Part shown: one piece after another, positions 25,874 through 34,223 of the stretch | Layout: each line of letters opens with the position of its first letter | Numbering within the stretch: the first letter of the stretch is position 1 | DNA from: Acidobacteriota bacterium | GTDB lineage: Bacteria; Acidobacteriota; Terriglobia; UBA7540 | NCBI GenBank assembly: GCA_021817045.1 | Contig: JAKAWG010000021.1 | Location: 1-61,689, forward strand | Direction: 5' to 3' | DNA: 61,689 nucleotides | Program-made: the position numbers and the translations under genes | Notes under the pieces: generated by a model | Database searches by the model: none | Told to the model about the DNA's origin: nothing | Seen by the model: only the letters and a program-made list of their open reading frames with translations

Positions 25874-26407
25874 ATGGAAGTGATTCTCATTGAAAACGTC
25901 GAGGGCCTCGGAACACGCGGCCAGACCGTTAAAGTTGCGGGAGGGTACGGTCGCAATCATCTGCTGCCCAAGAAAATGGCGGTCGCCGCCACCCCGCAGA
26001 ATCGCAAGTGGGTGGAGCAGCAACGTCAACGCTTCCTGAAGCAGGAAGCGAAAGAAAAAGCCGACGCTGAAGAACTCGCTGGCATGCTCGCCGGCGAGAA
26101 GCTTGTCTTCACGCGCAAGGCCGGGGAACACGGCGCTCTGTTCGGCTCGGTCACGGCGATGGATATTACCGAGGCGCTGGCGGCGCGCGGCTACAAACTT
26201 GACCGACGAAAGGTTCAATTGTCTGCTCCCTTGAAAGCCATTGGCGAGCACGACGTGGCGGTAAGGTTGCACCGCGAGGTGACCGCCAAGGTAAAGGTCA
26301 CGGTCGAAATCGAGGGCGGGAAGGAAAGGTCAACCGAGGAGGCCGCGCCGCCTGAACCTGCGAAACCGGTAAAGCCGGCTGGTGAGGCGGAGGTAGGGGC
26401 ATCTTAA
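25874..26407 (+). CDS. rplI: 50S ribosomal protein L9
   Basis: A 177-residue protein with the N-terminal 23S-binding domain (EVILIENVEGLGTRGQTVKVAGGYGRNHLLPKKMA), a long connecting helix rich in K/E/Q, and the C-terminal domain (LFGSVTAMDITEALAARGYKLDRRKVQLSAPLKAIGEHDVAVRLH). A Pro/Glu/Ala tail makes it longer than the usual 150 residues. A gap of 272 bp separates it from dnaB. Confidence 0.95.
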   Translation: MEVILIENVEGLGTRGQTVKVAGGYGRNHLLPKKMAVAATPQNRKWVEQQRQRFLKQEAKEKADAEELAGMLAGEKLVFTRKAGEHGALFGSVTAMDITEALAARGYKLDRRKVQLSAPLKAIGEHDVAVRLHREVTAKVKVTVEIEGGKERSTEEAAPPEPAKPVKPAGEAEVGAS

Positions 26408-26679
26408 GTGGGATCATCAATGAATATCCTGGACTCATGGAGACAGGCCAGGAGTTCGCACCAAGATCACAGAGCTGAGACACGGAGAAATTCTTGCGAT
26501 GCTCTCTGTGCGCTCCGTGGCCATTGTTAATAGCCTCTGTGAACTCTGTGTGAAAGGTTTACAATCTGCTCCGTCCTACGAGTTTCATGAGGAATCCAGG
26601 TGAATGCCTCGTGAAGAACCCAAAATGAAGTTCGGCACCGCGCTTGAACTTGCCGCCTGAACAAGGCATCCTGAAAGCC

Positions 26680-28032
26680 ATGCCTGCGAGCCCGGTCAGC
26701 GACAAAGGCCTGCCCCACAATGTGGAAGCCGAACGGGCTCTGCTCGGCTCGATTCTCCTCGACAACGGCGCACTCAACATCGCGCTCGAAGTCCTTAAGA
26801 CGGGGGACTTCTATTCCGATGCCCACCGCATGGCGTTCCAAAAGATGGTGGAGCTTTCGGAGAAGAGCCGGCCTGCGGAGCTCGTCACGCTCGCAGACGA
26901 ACTCGCCAGAGACGGCCTGCTCGAAAAAGCGGGCGGAGCGACCTACCTTGCTTCTCTCACCGATGCACTTCCCATCGGGTCGCCTGCGCGCGTTGCCGAA
27001 TACGCCCGCATTATCAAAGAGAAATCAGTCCTGCGCGGCTTGATCACCGCGTCGAATAATATCATCAGCCGGTGCCTTGAAGAGACAGACGACGCGGAAA
27101 CACTGATCGATCTCGCTCAGAGCCAAATCTTTGAGATCGCAGAGAAGGACGTCCAGTCCGGCTTTTATCGCATCCAGGATATCGTCAAATCAAGTTTCGG
27201 CACGCTGGACGTCTTGTTTGACCGGCGTCAGGGCGTGACCGGAATCGAGACCGGCTTCGAGATTTTGGACAACATGACCTCCGGACTTCAGCCCGGAGAG
27301 CTCATTATCGTCGCCGCTCGTCCCTCCCTTGGCAAGACGGCCCTGGCCTTGAACGCCGCCGCTCATGCAGCGACGCACGGCGGTCGCGTCACGGCCGTTT
27401 TTTCCCTCGAAATGAGCAAAGAGTCGCTACTTATCCGCATGCTCTGCTCCGAGGGGCGCATTGACAGCCACAAGCTGCGCACCGGATTTGCAAACCAGGA
27501 GGACTGGGCCAAGATGAGCAAAGCGCTTGGCCGGCTGGCGGAAGCGCCGCTCTTTATTGACGACACGCCGGCGCTCAGCCTGATGCAGATTCGCGCCAAG
27601 GCTCGCAGGCTGAAGGCGGAAAAGGGGCTGGATCTGGTGATTGTCGATTACCTGCAACTGGTCACCGGGCACGGTCGCTTCGAAAATCGCAACCAGGAAG
27701 TCAGCTACATCTCGCGGGGGCTGAAGAGCATTGCCAAGGAACTCAGTGTACCCGTTGTCGCGCTTTCGCAGCTCAGCCGCGCTCCAGAGGCCGGCAAAGG
27801 ACGGGAACCACAGCTTTCTGATCTGCGGGATTCAGGTTCGATTGAGCAGGACGCCGATATGGTTATCTTTATCCATCGCGGCGCAAGCGACGGTGGCCCG
27901 GAGGATACCGGCGTGGTGACCGAACTCAACATCGGCAAGCAGCGCAACGGTCCCACCGGGCCGTTCAAACTCGTCTTTCTGAAACCTTACACCCGCTTTG
28001 AGAATTACACCGCCAATGGCGAAGACGCCTGA
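26680..28032 (+). CDS. dnaB: Replicative DNA helicase DnaB
   Basis: A 450-residue hexameric helicase. The N-terminal DnaB domain (PHNVEAERALLGSILLDNGALN) binds primase. The RecA-like core has Walker A ARPSLGKTAL, FSLEMSKESL, Walker B LVIVDYLQLV, and SQLSRAPE with the arginine-finger region SDLRDSGSIEQDADMVIF. The ATG at 26680 is chosen over a TTG 12 codons upstream. Its last 17 bases overlap the alanine racemase gene. Confidence 0.96.
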   Translation: MPASPVSDKGLPHNVEAERALLGSILLDNGALNIALEVLKTGDFYSDAHRMAFQKMVELSEKSRPAELVTLADELARDGLLEKAGGATYLASLTDALPIGSPARVAEYARIIKEKSVLRGLITASNNIISRCLEETDDAETLIDLAQSQIFEIAEKDVQSGFYRIQDIVKSSFGTLDVLFDRRQGVTGIETGFEILDNMTSGLQPGELIIVAARPSLGKTALALNAAAHAATHGGRVTAVFSLEMSKESLLIRMLCSEGRIDSHKLRTGFANQEDWAKMSKALGRLAEAPLFIDDTPALSLMQIRAKARRLKAEKGLDLVIVDYLQLVTGHGRFENRNQEVSYISRGLKSIAKELSVPVVALSQLSRAPEAGKGREPQLSDLRDSGSIEQDADMVIFIHRGASDGGPEDTGVVTELNIGKQRNGPTGPFKLVFLKPYTRFENYTANGEDA

Positions 28033-29317
28033 TCTCACACCGGCCGGAACAACGGTGCTTGCTGCCCCCGTGAAGCCGGAATCTGTGACAGCCATTTCGG
28101 AAAAACTCTCGCGCCCCACCTGGGCCGAGATCAGCCTTCCGGCATTGCGCCGCAATTACGCGCGCGTGCGCAAGTTGGCGGACTACCGGAAGCTGATGGC
28201 CGTAACCAAGGCCGATGCCTATGGGCATGGTGCGCCTAACGTCGCGCAAGTGCTGGAAGCGTGCGGAGCGGACTGGTTTGGCGTGGCCACGGTGGATGAG
28301 GCCATCGAGCTTCGCGCGGCAGGCGTGACCAGGCCCATCCTGCTGCTAGGCGGCCTCTACATGAGCGACCCTGCCGCGCTCATCGAATTCCGGCTCACCC
28401 CCACGGTTTCTTCCACCGCCCGGCTTGATACTTATGCCGATTGCGCGCACCAATTCGGACAAGCTGTCGATTTTCACCTTAAGGTGGACACGGGAATGGG
28501 ACGGCTGGGGATTCCGCCCAACCTTCTTGAATCTTTTATGGAGCGCCTGGCCGATCTGAACGAAGGCGCAAGTCCCTCGGAAGGCCGACTGCAGCTCTCG
28601 GGTTTCTTCACTCATCTTGCTTCGGCAGAAGACCTCGTCGCCACGCAGACGGACGATCAGCTTGCGCGTTTCACGAGGGCGCTCGGCCGCTTGCGGGCGC
28701 TTGGCGCTGAGCCGCGCTGGGTTCACGTGTCAAACAGCGCCGCCCTGCTGGCTCGCACAGACGTTCAGGAGAACATGGTGCGAGTTGGCGCCCTTCTTTA
28801 TGGTTATTGCCTCCCGCTCGCTTTGCCGGCAGGTTCCGAACGGCGCACGCCCGCCGAGTTCGAGCCCGTCCTTAGTTTCCGGTCGCGCGTGGTGTTTCTC
28901 AAGGACCACCCGGCCGGCACGCCGCTTGGCTATAGCGCATCGTTCTTTACCCGTCGTCCATCGCGAATCGCAACCATCCCGGTCGGTTATGCGGACGGTT
29001 TGAGCCGTGCCCTTTCAAACCGTGGCCAGGTTATCCTGCGCGGAAGCTTCGCGCGCATCGTCGGCAATATCAGCATGGACATGACTCTGGTGGATGTGAC
29101 GGATATTCCAGGCGTTGCCGTGGGCGACGAAGTCACCTTGATCGGCCAGTCCGGCGGCCTCTCCATCACCGCCACGGAGGTAGCCCAGGCCATCGGCACG
29201 ATTCCCTACGAAGTTCTTTGTTCTATTGGGAAGCGGGTCCCGCGTATTTACCTGGAGTGCCCGGATGCAAGCGAGGAGCCGTCGCCGGTGAAAAGGTTGG
29301 GAAACATTCTTCGGTAG
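28016..29317 (+). CDS. alr: Alanine racemase
   Basis: A 433-residue fold-type III PLP enzyme producing D-alanine for peptidoglycan. It has the PLP lysine in MAVTKADAYGHG, the active-site Tyr in PVGYADGLSR, and MDMTLVDVTDIPGVAVGDEVTLIG in the C-terminal domain. The ATG at 28016 overlaps the end of dnaB, so the two are probably cotranslated. About 30 extra N-terminal residues precede the conserved RPTWAEISLPALRRNY. The 3' end overlaps the convergent HisA-like gene by 70 bp. Confidence 0.95.
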   Translation: MAKTPDLTPAGTTVLAAPVKPESVTAISEKLSRPTWAEISLPALRRNYARVRKLADYRKLMAVTKADAYGHGAPNVAQVLEACGADWFGVATVDEAIELRAAGVTRPILLLGGLYMSDPAALIEFRLTPTVSSTARLDTYADCAHQFGQAVDFHLKVDTGMGRLGIPPNLLESFMERLADLNEGASPSEGRLQLSGFFTHLASAEDLVATQTDDQLARFTRALGRLRALGAEPRWVHVSNSAALLARTDVQENMVRVGALLYGYCLPLALPAGSERRTPAEFEPVLSFRSRVVFLKDHPAGTPLGYSASFFTRRPSRIATIPVGYADGLSRALSNRGQVILRGSFARIVGNISMDMTLVDVTDIPGVAVGDEVTLIGQSGGLSITATEVAQAIGTIPYEVLCSIGKRVPRIYLECPDASEEPSPVKRLGNILR

Positions 29318-29973
29318 ATCGCCACTCCCAAGGCCGCGTTCATGCCCATCTCTTCGAGGGCGTGGATTTCTTCGTCCGTCGTGATGCCGCCCGCCGCCGT
29401 GATGGGGAGAGGCGTTGTGTCGCGCAGTTTTCTGAACCATTCGAGCCTTGTACCCTCGTGCTTGCCTTCCACATCAATGCAGGTACACAGGAACTCTGAC
29501 GCGTAGCGCTCGAGCTCTGGCAGCGCCTCGCCCGAAGTAAGCGGCAGAATTTCCTTCCAGCCGTGAATGGCGACGCAGTCGTCCAGGCAATCGACGGCGA
29601 TCATCAAATTCTGTCGCGGAACAACACCGGTGAGCTCTTCAAGAAAGGTACGGTTTACGCCATGGGATGTGAAGGCGGCGCTGCCCACAATCACTTTCAC
29701 GGCCCCCTGCCCAATGACCTCGAGCGCCCGTTCGACACTGCGGATGCCGCCACCAACTCGGCACGGCTTGCGGGCCGCGAGCACCTCTACGATCTCCGCT
29801 TGCGCTCGGCGCCCCATCGCTGCGTCGAGGTCGATGACTTGAATCTGTGGAAATTCGGCAAAGCGCTCGAGAACGGAAAGAGCGTTGGGCAGCTCAAGCA
29901 CCTTCGATGCTTCCCTGCCCTGTACGAGCTGCACCACCTTGCCGCCCATCAGGTCAATGCAGGGAATAATCAT
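29248..29973 (-). CDS. hisA: HisA-like phosphoribosyl isomerase
   Basis: A 241-residue (beta/alpha)8 protein with IIPCIDLMGGKVVQL (catalytic base Asp), VGGGIRSVERALEVIGQGAVKVIVGSAAF and the second-half repeat FLCTCIDVEGKHEGTRLEWF, ITAAGGITTDEEIHALEEMGMNAALGVAIY. HisA converts ProFAR to PRFAR in histidine synthesis. The usual TDIDRDGT segment is divergent here (CIDVEGKHEGT), so a HisA-related activity is possible. No other his gene is adjacent. The ATG at 29973 starts the first beta strand. The last 23 codons overlap the convergent alr gene. Confidence 0.72.
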   Translation of the reverse strand: MIIPCIDLMGGKVVQLVQGREASKVLELPNALSVLERFAEFPQIQVIDLDAAMGRRAQAEIVEVLAARKPCRVGGGIRSVERALEVIGQGAVKVIVGSAAFTSHGVNRTFLEELTGVVPRQNLMIAVDCLDDCVAIHGWKEILPLTSGEALPELERYASEFLCTCIDVEGKHEGTRLEWFRKLRDTTPLPITAAGGITTDEEIHALEEMGMNAALGVAIYRRMFPNLFTGDGSSLASGHSR

Positions 29974-30023
29974 ACAGGGCTCTCTCACGCCTCACGCGAA
30001 CCACGAAGTGGTGAGTGAGGGCG

Positions 30024-30494
30024 CTACAATGCCTCCAGTACCTCGCTCGGCTCGGGTAGCGTTCGAAGTTCGTAAACCTTCGACCAGGCGATCTTGCCGT
30101 CCTTATCGACGACAAAGATGGCGCGGTCGTTCACGAACGGAATCGTATGCTTGGCTGGCGGGAAAATTCCATAAGCTGCCGCCGTCTGAGCATACGGCCA
30201 GCGATCCGCCGCGAGCGGAAACGTTATACCGCCAAGCGACTTTTGAAAGGCGATGTGCGAGAAAACTGAATCGGTCGAAACGCCCACGACCTGGGCGGCG
30301 GCGTCGGTGAAGCGTCGTAGCTCCGCCTCAAACGCCTTCAGTTCGTTCTGTCAAACCGGTGTGAAATCTAGCGCATAAAAAAGGATGACAACGTTCTTGC
30401 TTTTGTGCGCCGAAAGCTCAAATTCGCCCTGGCTCTCACCTGTCGAGCATGGCAACTTGAAATCAGGCGCAACGTCTCCAATGTTCAGACTCAT
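30024..30494 (-). CDS. Peroxiredoxin (AhpC/TSA family) with in-frame TGA at the peroxidatic position: candidate selenoprotein
   Basis: The frame from ATG 30494 runs 47 codons to TGA (30353-30351) and continues in the same frame for 108 codons to a stop at 30024. Before it: IGDVAPDFKLPCSTGE and VVILFYALDFTPV. After it: QNELKAFEAELRRF, VGVSTDSVFSHIAFQKSLGG and VNDRAIFVVDKDGKIAWSKVY. In peroxiredoxins the residue after FTPV is the catalytic Cys, so the TGA replaces it exactly and may encode selenocysteine at position 48 of 156. A GGGAG site precedes the ATG. The conserved Pro of PxxxTxxC is Ala (A41), which tempers the call; a nonsense-mutated gene is the alternative. It lies 23 bp downstream of proC. 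Confidence 0.72.
30309..30339 (-). promoter_or_regulatory. Candidate bacterial SECIS hairpin
   Basis: Eleven bases after the TGA the RNA can form a stem GAAGGCGU / ACGCUUC with one bulged G, closing a 16-nt loop that contains GGCGGAG. Bacterial SECIS elements sit immediately downstream of the UGA, with a G-rich apical loop and similar spacing. The stem is short and the loop large, so this is only suggestive. Confidence 0.4.
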
Positions 30495-30517
30495 TTTGGC
30501 TCCCAATCAAAAATTTG

Positions 30518-31432
30518 TTATTCATCGCACGTGCCGGAGTTTTGCTTCGCCGCCGGCGACTGCTTGCTGTTCTGGCTTTCTACAAGCTGCCTGGCACGTT
30601 CCGCGGCCCGCACGACGGCCTTGATCAGCGTGACGCGCAGGCCGCCCTCTTCGAGCTCGAGCAGGCCGTCAATCGTGCAGCCTGCCGGAGTCGTTACCAT
30701 GTCCTTCAATTTGGCCGGATGTTCGCCGCTTTGCAGGACAAGGGCCGACGCGCCGAGCAGCGTCTGCGCTGACAGTTCGGTGGAAAGCTCGCGCGGCAGG
30801 CCGAGTTTCACGCCACCCTCGGCAAGAGATTCGATGATCGTATATACATAGGCGGGGCCGGAGGCGGAAAGACCCGTGATGGCATCCATGTGCTTTTCAT
30901 CCACTACGACGGTCCGGCCCATCGAGCTAAAGACACGGTTCGCGACACTCAAATCTGCAGGTGTCGCGTATTGACCGCGCGCCAGAGCGATCATCCCCTG
31001 CCGAATGAGGCACGGCGTGTTCGGCATCGCTCGCACGACGCGCGCGGAGAACGGCAGCTCGCGCTCGATGAACGCTGTAGTGACTGACGCCGCCGCTGAA
31101 ATCAGCAGCGCTTCCTTTCGCAGGTCCTTCCTGACTTCCTGAAGGAAGCCTCTCACCTGTTGCGGCTTCAAACAGACGAGCACGAGGTCGGCGCCCGTCA
31201 CCGCTTCGCGATTGTCGGTGCCGGCGCGAATGCCGTATTTCTCCGCTAGGTAATCCGCCCGCGGCTCGTGCGCCACGGTGGCCACCACGTGGCTAATCGG
31301 CACGAGTTGCGAGCCCAAAACTCCCGAAAGCAAGCCCTCGCCCAACTTGCCAGCGCCGATGACAGCCAACTTCTTCAGAGGGACATCCTTTTTCAGATCA
31401 ATCGACTTTGAGGAAACAGTTTTCGTTGTCAT
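30518..31432 (-). CDS. proC: Pyrroline-5-carboxylate reductase
   Basis: A 304-residue enzyme for the final step of proline synthesis. The NADPH-binding loop is LAVIGAGKLGEGLLSGVLGS. Further signatures are VLVCLKPQQV, VVRAMPNTPCLIRQGM and the dimer-domain segment ITGLSASGPAYVYTIIESLAEGGVKLGLPRE. About 20 extra residues precede the first beta strand, so translation may start later than the first ATG. Its C-terminal tail is Ser/Gln/Lys-rich. The TGA-containing peroxiredoxin gene follows closely on the same strand. Confidence 0.94.
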   Translation of the reverse strand: MTTKTVSSKSIDLKKDVPLKKLAVIGAGKLGEGLLSGVLGSQLVPISHVVATVAHEPRADYLAEKYGIRAGTDNREAVTGADLVLVCLKPQQVRGFLQEVRKDLRKEALLISAAASVTTAFIERELPFSARVVRAMPNTPCLIRQGMIALARGQYATPADLSVANRVFSSMGRTVVVDEKHMDAITGLSASGPAYVYTIIESLAEGGVKLGLPRELSTELSAQTLLGASALVLQSGEHPAKLKDMVTTPAGCTIDGLLELEEGGLRVTLIKAVVRAAERARQLVESQNSKQSPAAKQNSGTCDE

Positions 31433-31476
31433 TTCAAGTTACTGAAGGTTACATAATACGGTGACAAGCCGACCCT

Positions 31477-31531
31477 GTAGCGCCGCCGTCTCGGCGGCAT
31501 GTTTGCGAGGCCGGCAGGATGCCGGCGCTAC
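31477..31531. repeat. Paired-hairpin intergenic element 1
   Basis: Terminal GTAGCGCC and its inverse GGCGCTAC flank two perfect hairpins: GCCGCCG-tct-CGGCGGC (31482-31498) and GCCGGC-aggat-GCCGGC (31510-31526). The layout resembles REP/BIME units. Two related elements occur at 38679 and 45887. Confidence 0.6.
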
Positions 31532-31622
31532 GTGAAACGGTCACGATATTTTATAATTCGCATAAGCAGCCTGAAGAGCGAAGGGCGACGAAGGATCTCT
31601 GCATTTGCAGGTCTTAACAAAC

Positions 31623-31652
31623 ACGGAGATTCTTCGCTGCGCTCAGAATGAC
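31623..31652 (+). repeat. Dispersed 30-bp repeat, copy 2
   Basis: Matches 155-184 with two mismatches. It lies in the proC-ilvC spacer next to the paired-hairpin element. Confidence 0.6.
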
Positions 31653-31676
31653 GGGCGACGGGCTCAGTGCAGCCTC

Positions 31677-32711
31677 CTACGCCCTTGCCTTGGCCTGAGC
31701 CGCCGTCACTTCTTCGGTTGCCGGGCGATTCCACGCCATCATTTTGCGAAGCTCCGTCCCTACCTTCTCGATGGGGTGGTCTTGAGCCTTGGCGCGCATT
31801 TCGAGGAACCGTTTCCTCCCCGCTTCATTTTCCTTCATCCATTCGCGGGCGAAGGCGCCGCTCTGAACATCCGCCAGAACCTTCTTCATGGTCTCACGCA
31901 CGTGATTGTCAATCACCGAAGGCCCGCGCGTATAGTCGCCATACTCCGCCGTGTCGCTCACCGAATAACGCATGTACTTGATGCCACCCTGGTGGATCAG
32001 ATCGACGATCAGCTTCAGCTCGTGGAGGCACTCGAAATAGGCAATTTCAGGCTGATAGCCGGCGGCGGTCAGCGTTTCAAACGCGGCAGTAATCAGGGCG
32101 GATACGCCGCCGCAAAGCACCGTCTGCTCGCCAAAGAGATCGGTCTCCGTTTCCTCCTTGAACGTCGTGCGGATCACGCCCGCCTTCAGGCAGCCGACCC
32201 CGTGCGCGTAAGCGAGAGCCGTCTTTTCAGCCTGCCCGGAAGCGTCCTGCGCCACCGCCAGTATTCCAGGCACGCCAACGCCTTCGAGGTATAGTTCCCT
32301 CATGCGGTGCCCGGGCGATTTCGGTGCGATCATCACCACGTCTACGTCGGGGGGAGGCTCGATGAACTGGAAATGGATGCTGAAGCCGTGCGCAAAGAGA
32401 AGCGTCTTGCCGCGGCCGAGATTTGGCGCGATGTGCTCCTTATAAAGCTTGGGCTGAAGATGGTCCGGGATCAGAATTACGATTACGTCGCCACGCTTCG
32501 CGGCTTCTGCCGGCTCGACAATCTCAAGCTTTTGAGCCTGCGCTTTGGCGCGCGACGCGCTCGAAGCCGGCAGCCCGATGATCACCTTGTGCCCGCTGTC
32601 GCGCAGGTTCAGCGCGTGCGCATGCCCCTGGCTGCCGTACCCGATCACGGCAATGGTCTTGCCCTTCAGTTGCTTCAGATCAGCGTCCGACTCGTAATAA
32701 ACCTTAGCCAT
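31677..32711 (-). CDS. ilvC: Ketol-acid reductoisomerase (NADP+)
   Basis: A 344-residue class I enzyme of valine, leucine and isoleucine synthesis that isomerises and reduces acetolactate. It has the Rossmann loop [21 protein letters not shown], then [24 protein letters not shown] and the knotted helical domain with metal-binding residues ([12 protein letters not shown]). It is on the same strand as ilvB and the ACT protein, but a toxin-antitoxin-like pair and a spacer of about 150 bp lie between. Confidence 0.96.
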   Translation of the reverse strand: MAKVYYESDADLKQLKGKTIAVIGYGSQGHAHALNLRDSGHKVIIGLPASSASRAKAQAQKLEIVEPAEAAKRGDVIVILIPDHLQPKLYKEHIAPNLGRGKTLLFAHGFSIHFQFIEPPPDVDVVMIAPKSPGHRMRELYLEGVGVPGILAVAQDASGQAEKTALAYAHGVGCLKAGVIRTTFKEETETDLFGEQTVLCGGVSALITAAFETLTAAGYQPEIAYFECLHELKLIVDLIHQGGIKYMRYSVSDTAEYGDYTRGPSVIDNHVRETMKKVLADVQSGAFAREWMKENEAGRKRFLEMRAKAQDHPIEKVGTELRKMMAWNRPATEEVTAAQAKARA

Positions 32712-32864
32712 AAATGCCTCCGTGAGACAGTCGTTCTAGCATAACATTTTCTGGTCGTGAAAGGCCTGCAGCGCGGGCCGGCGTCTTTCAGGTTCTCAGC
32801 AGTTTCCTGACCCCAGAACAAAAACCGCACGCGCTTTACCTCGCTTCACCCTATTCATTGAAAC

Positions 32865-33293
32865 CTACCCGATGAAAAGATTCACCGCGCGGACGGTGCC
32901 ATAGAGTCGGTCATGCTCAAAATCTTCGGAATACAGTTCCGAAAGGCCATAATGCTCCGCGTAGGCCCAAATATGGGCGTCGAACCATGGGAGCCGATAA
33001 GCCGCCGCGCCTCGCATGGCCGCGCGCACCAGCGATTCGTTCGGATACAGTATCTCGAACTCATCCATTAAGTGCTCGGCCTCCCAGTGCGCTTCCGCTC
33101 GCGACACTAAGCTCGCTCCATTGGCGCGAGGACGCGTCACGGCGGCAACGAACTCTACGATCGCTTGGTGAGGTACGCGAAGAGAATCTTCATGGAGACC
33201 TCGGTCAGGCAGCCGGATTGCAGCGTGCTGCTTGCGTGGCTCCGAAGTATCGAACACGTGAACAAGGATGTTCGTGTCAACGAGGCTGGCCAC
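32865..33293 (-). CDS. PIN-domain ribonuclease toxin (VapC-like)
   Basis: A 142-residue PIN protein with the acidic active-site set: Asp in LVDTNILVHVFD, Glu in AIVEFVAAV, Asp in PWFDAHIWAYAEHYG, and a further acidic residue in LYSEDFEHDR. The start is taken as GTG 33293 (ASLVDTNIL follows); it overlaps the end of the AbrB-like gene by 17 bp, typical of vapBC pairs. VapC toxins cleave tRNA or rRNA until neutralised by their partner. A longer upstream frame lacks conserved sequence. Confidence 0.82.
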   Translation of the reverse strand: MASLVDTNILVHVFDTSEPRKQHAAIRLPDRGLHEDSLRVPHQAIVEFVAAVTRPRANGASLVSRAEAHWEAEHLMDEFEILYPNESLVRAAMRGAAAYRLPWFDAHIWAYAEHYGLSELYSEDFEHDRLYGTVRAVNLFIG

Positions 33294-33597
33294 GAGTGTA
33301 AAGGTCTTCGCGTCTCCAGCCACGCTCTACCTCATGTTGTTTCCAGGCTTCCTGGGCCGGAGCTTCACTCTGACCAAGGGTCGCTTCGCGCTTTCGCTGC
33401 CGTTCTACCATCTCCCGGAACAGCTTCAATCGTTCCTCGACGCTCCGCCGTTCTTGATGCGTCCGGGGCTTCTGCGGGATTACACGAATTACGTCGCCGG
33501 CGGGAACCCAATCGAGCTCGTCTCCAGGCCGGCTTGCGTATAGATCGGCGATGACCTTCGGGACGCTTGTCTGCAACTTACTCGGGACCTTCGCCAT
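33277..33597 (-). CDS. AbrB-like antitoxin partner of the PIN toxin
   Basis: A 106-residue protein. The N-terminus (KVPSKLQTSVPKVIADLYASRPGDELDWVPAGDVIRVIPQ) looks like a swapped-hairpin AbrB/SpoVT DNA-binding domain, the usual antitoxin fold. A helical, charged C-terminus (RSVEERLKLFREMVERQRKREATL) could wrap the toxin. The ATG at 33597 begins the domain; an upstream in-frame ATG adds 18 unlikely residues. Probably autoregulates the pair. Confidence 0.75.
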   Translation of the reverse strand: MAKVPSKLQTSVPKVIADLYASRPGDELDWVPAGDVIRVIPQKPRTHQERRSVEERLKLFREMVERQRKREATLGQSEAPAQEAWKQHEVERGWRREDLYTRGQPR

Positions 33598-33699
33598 ATC
33601 CTTACTATAACAAGGATTCGGTCCTTGCCAAATCAGGGAATAACCGGCCATTGTGTCGTCATCGTAGGGACCAGTCTGAACACTCGCGCTGCAAACAGG

Positions 33700-34161
33700 T
33701 CATTCCGGCGGCGCGGCGCTGAAATCGCGGGTGGATTTAGCGAGGGCAAACAGCACTGATCCCGGGTGCGTGATCGCAACGCGAGTGTCGTGCGTGGCGG
33801 GTATTTCGAGCAGCACCTTGCCGAGACTGGCAAAAATGGTGCGCGATCCGGGAACGAGCTGCGCCCAGTCGGAAGGTTGAGAAGAACTACTCTGCTCCTC
33901 CACAAACACATAAGAAGCCGGCTGGTCCGGATTCTCGCGGTACACGGTGACGTGCCGCACGCCCTCCGTGCGCCTCAGAAAGTGGAAGTGATGCTCGCTT
34001 TCGTGTTCGCGTGCTTCGAGCATAACGACCACATCGTACCCTCCCGCAGACGATTGGATCGCGAGCGTCTGTGGCTTCACTCCCTTGCGGCGAAAAGTGT
34101 TCATCAGCCGGCAAAGCACGATCAAGTCGTCTTCCGTTTCAAGAGCAAATAACCATTTCAC
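33700..34161 (-). CDS. ACT-domain protein, probable acetolactate synthase small-subunit-like regulator
   Basis: A 153-residue protein whose first 75 residues look like an ACT fold (LFALETEDDLIVLCRLMNTFRRKGVKPQTLAIQ, then GYDVVVMLEAR). This resembles IlvN/IlvM regulatory subunits that bind branched-chain amino acids. The C-terminal half (SDWAQLVPGSRTIFASLGKVLLEIP) is not recognised. It lies 62 bp downstream of ilvB on the same strand, which supports the assignment. Confidence 0.65.
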   Translation of the reverse strand: MKWLFALETEDDLIVLCRLMNTFRRKGVKPQTLAIQSSAGGYDVVVMLEAREHESEHHFHFLRRTEGVRHVTVYRENPDQPASYVFVEEQSSSSQPSDWAQLVPGSRTIFASLGKVLLEIPATHDTRVAITHPGSVLFALAKSTRDFSAAPPE

Positions 34162-34223
34162 AACCTTACTCCTTCCCTGCCAAGCCCCAGCCTAACGTAT
34201 TTGAAAGGCAGCGATGCGGTACA

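Noticed and set aside
31528..31734. 68-codon minus-strand frame
   Set aside because: It is formed by the dispersed 30-bp repeat and the end of ilvC; typical of frames across intergenic repeats.
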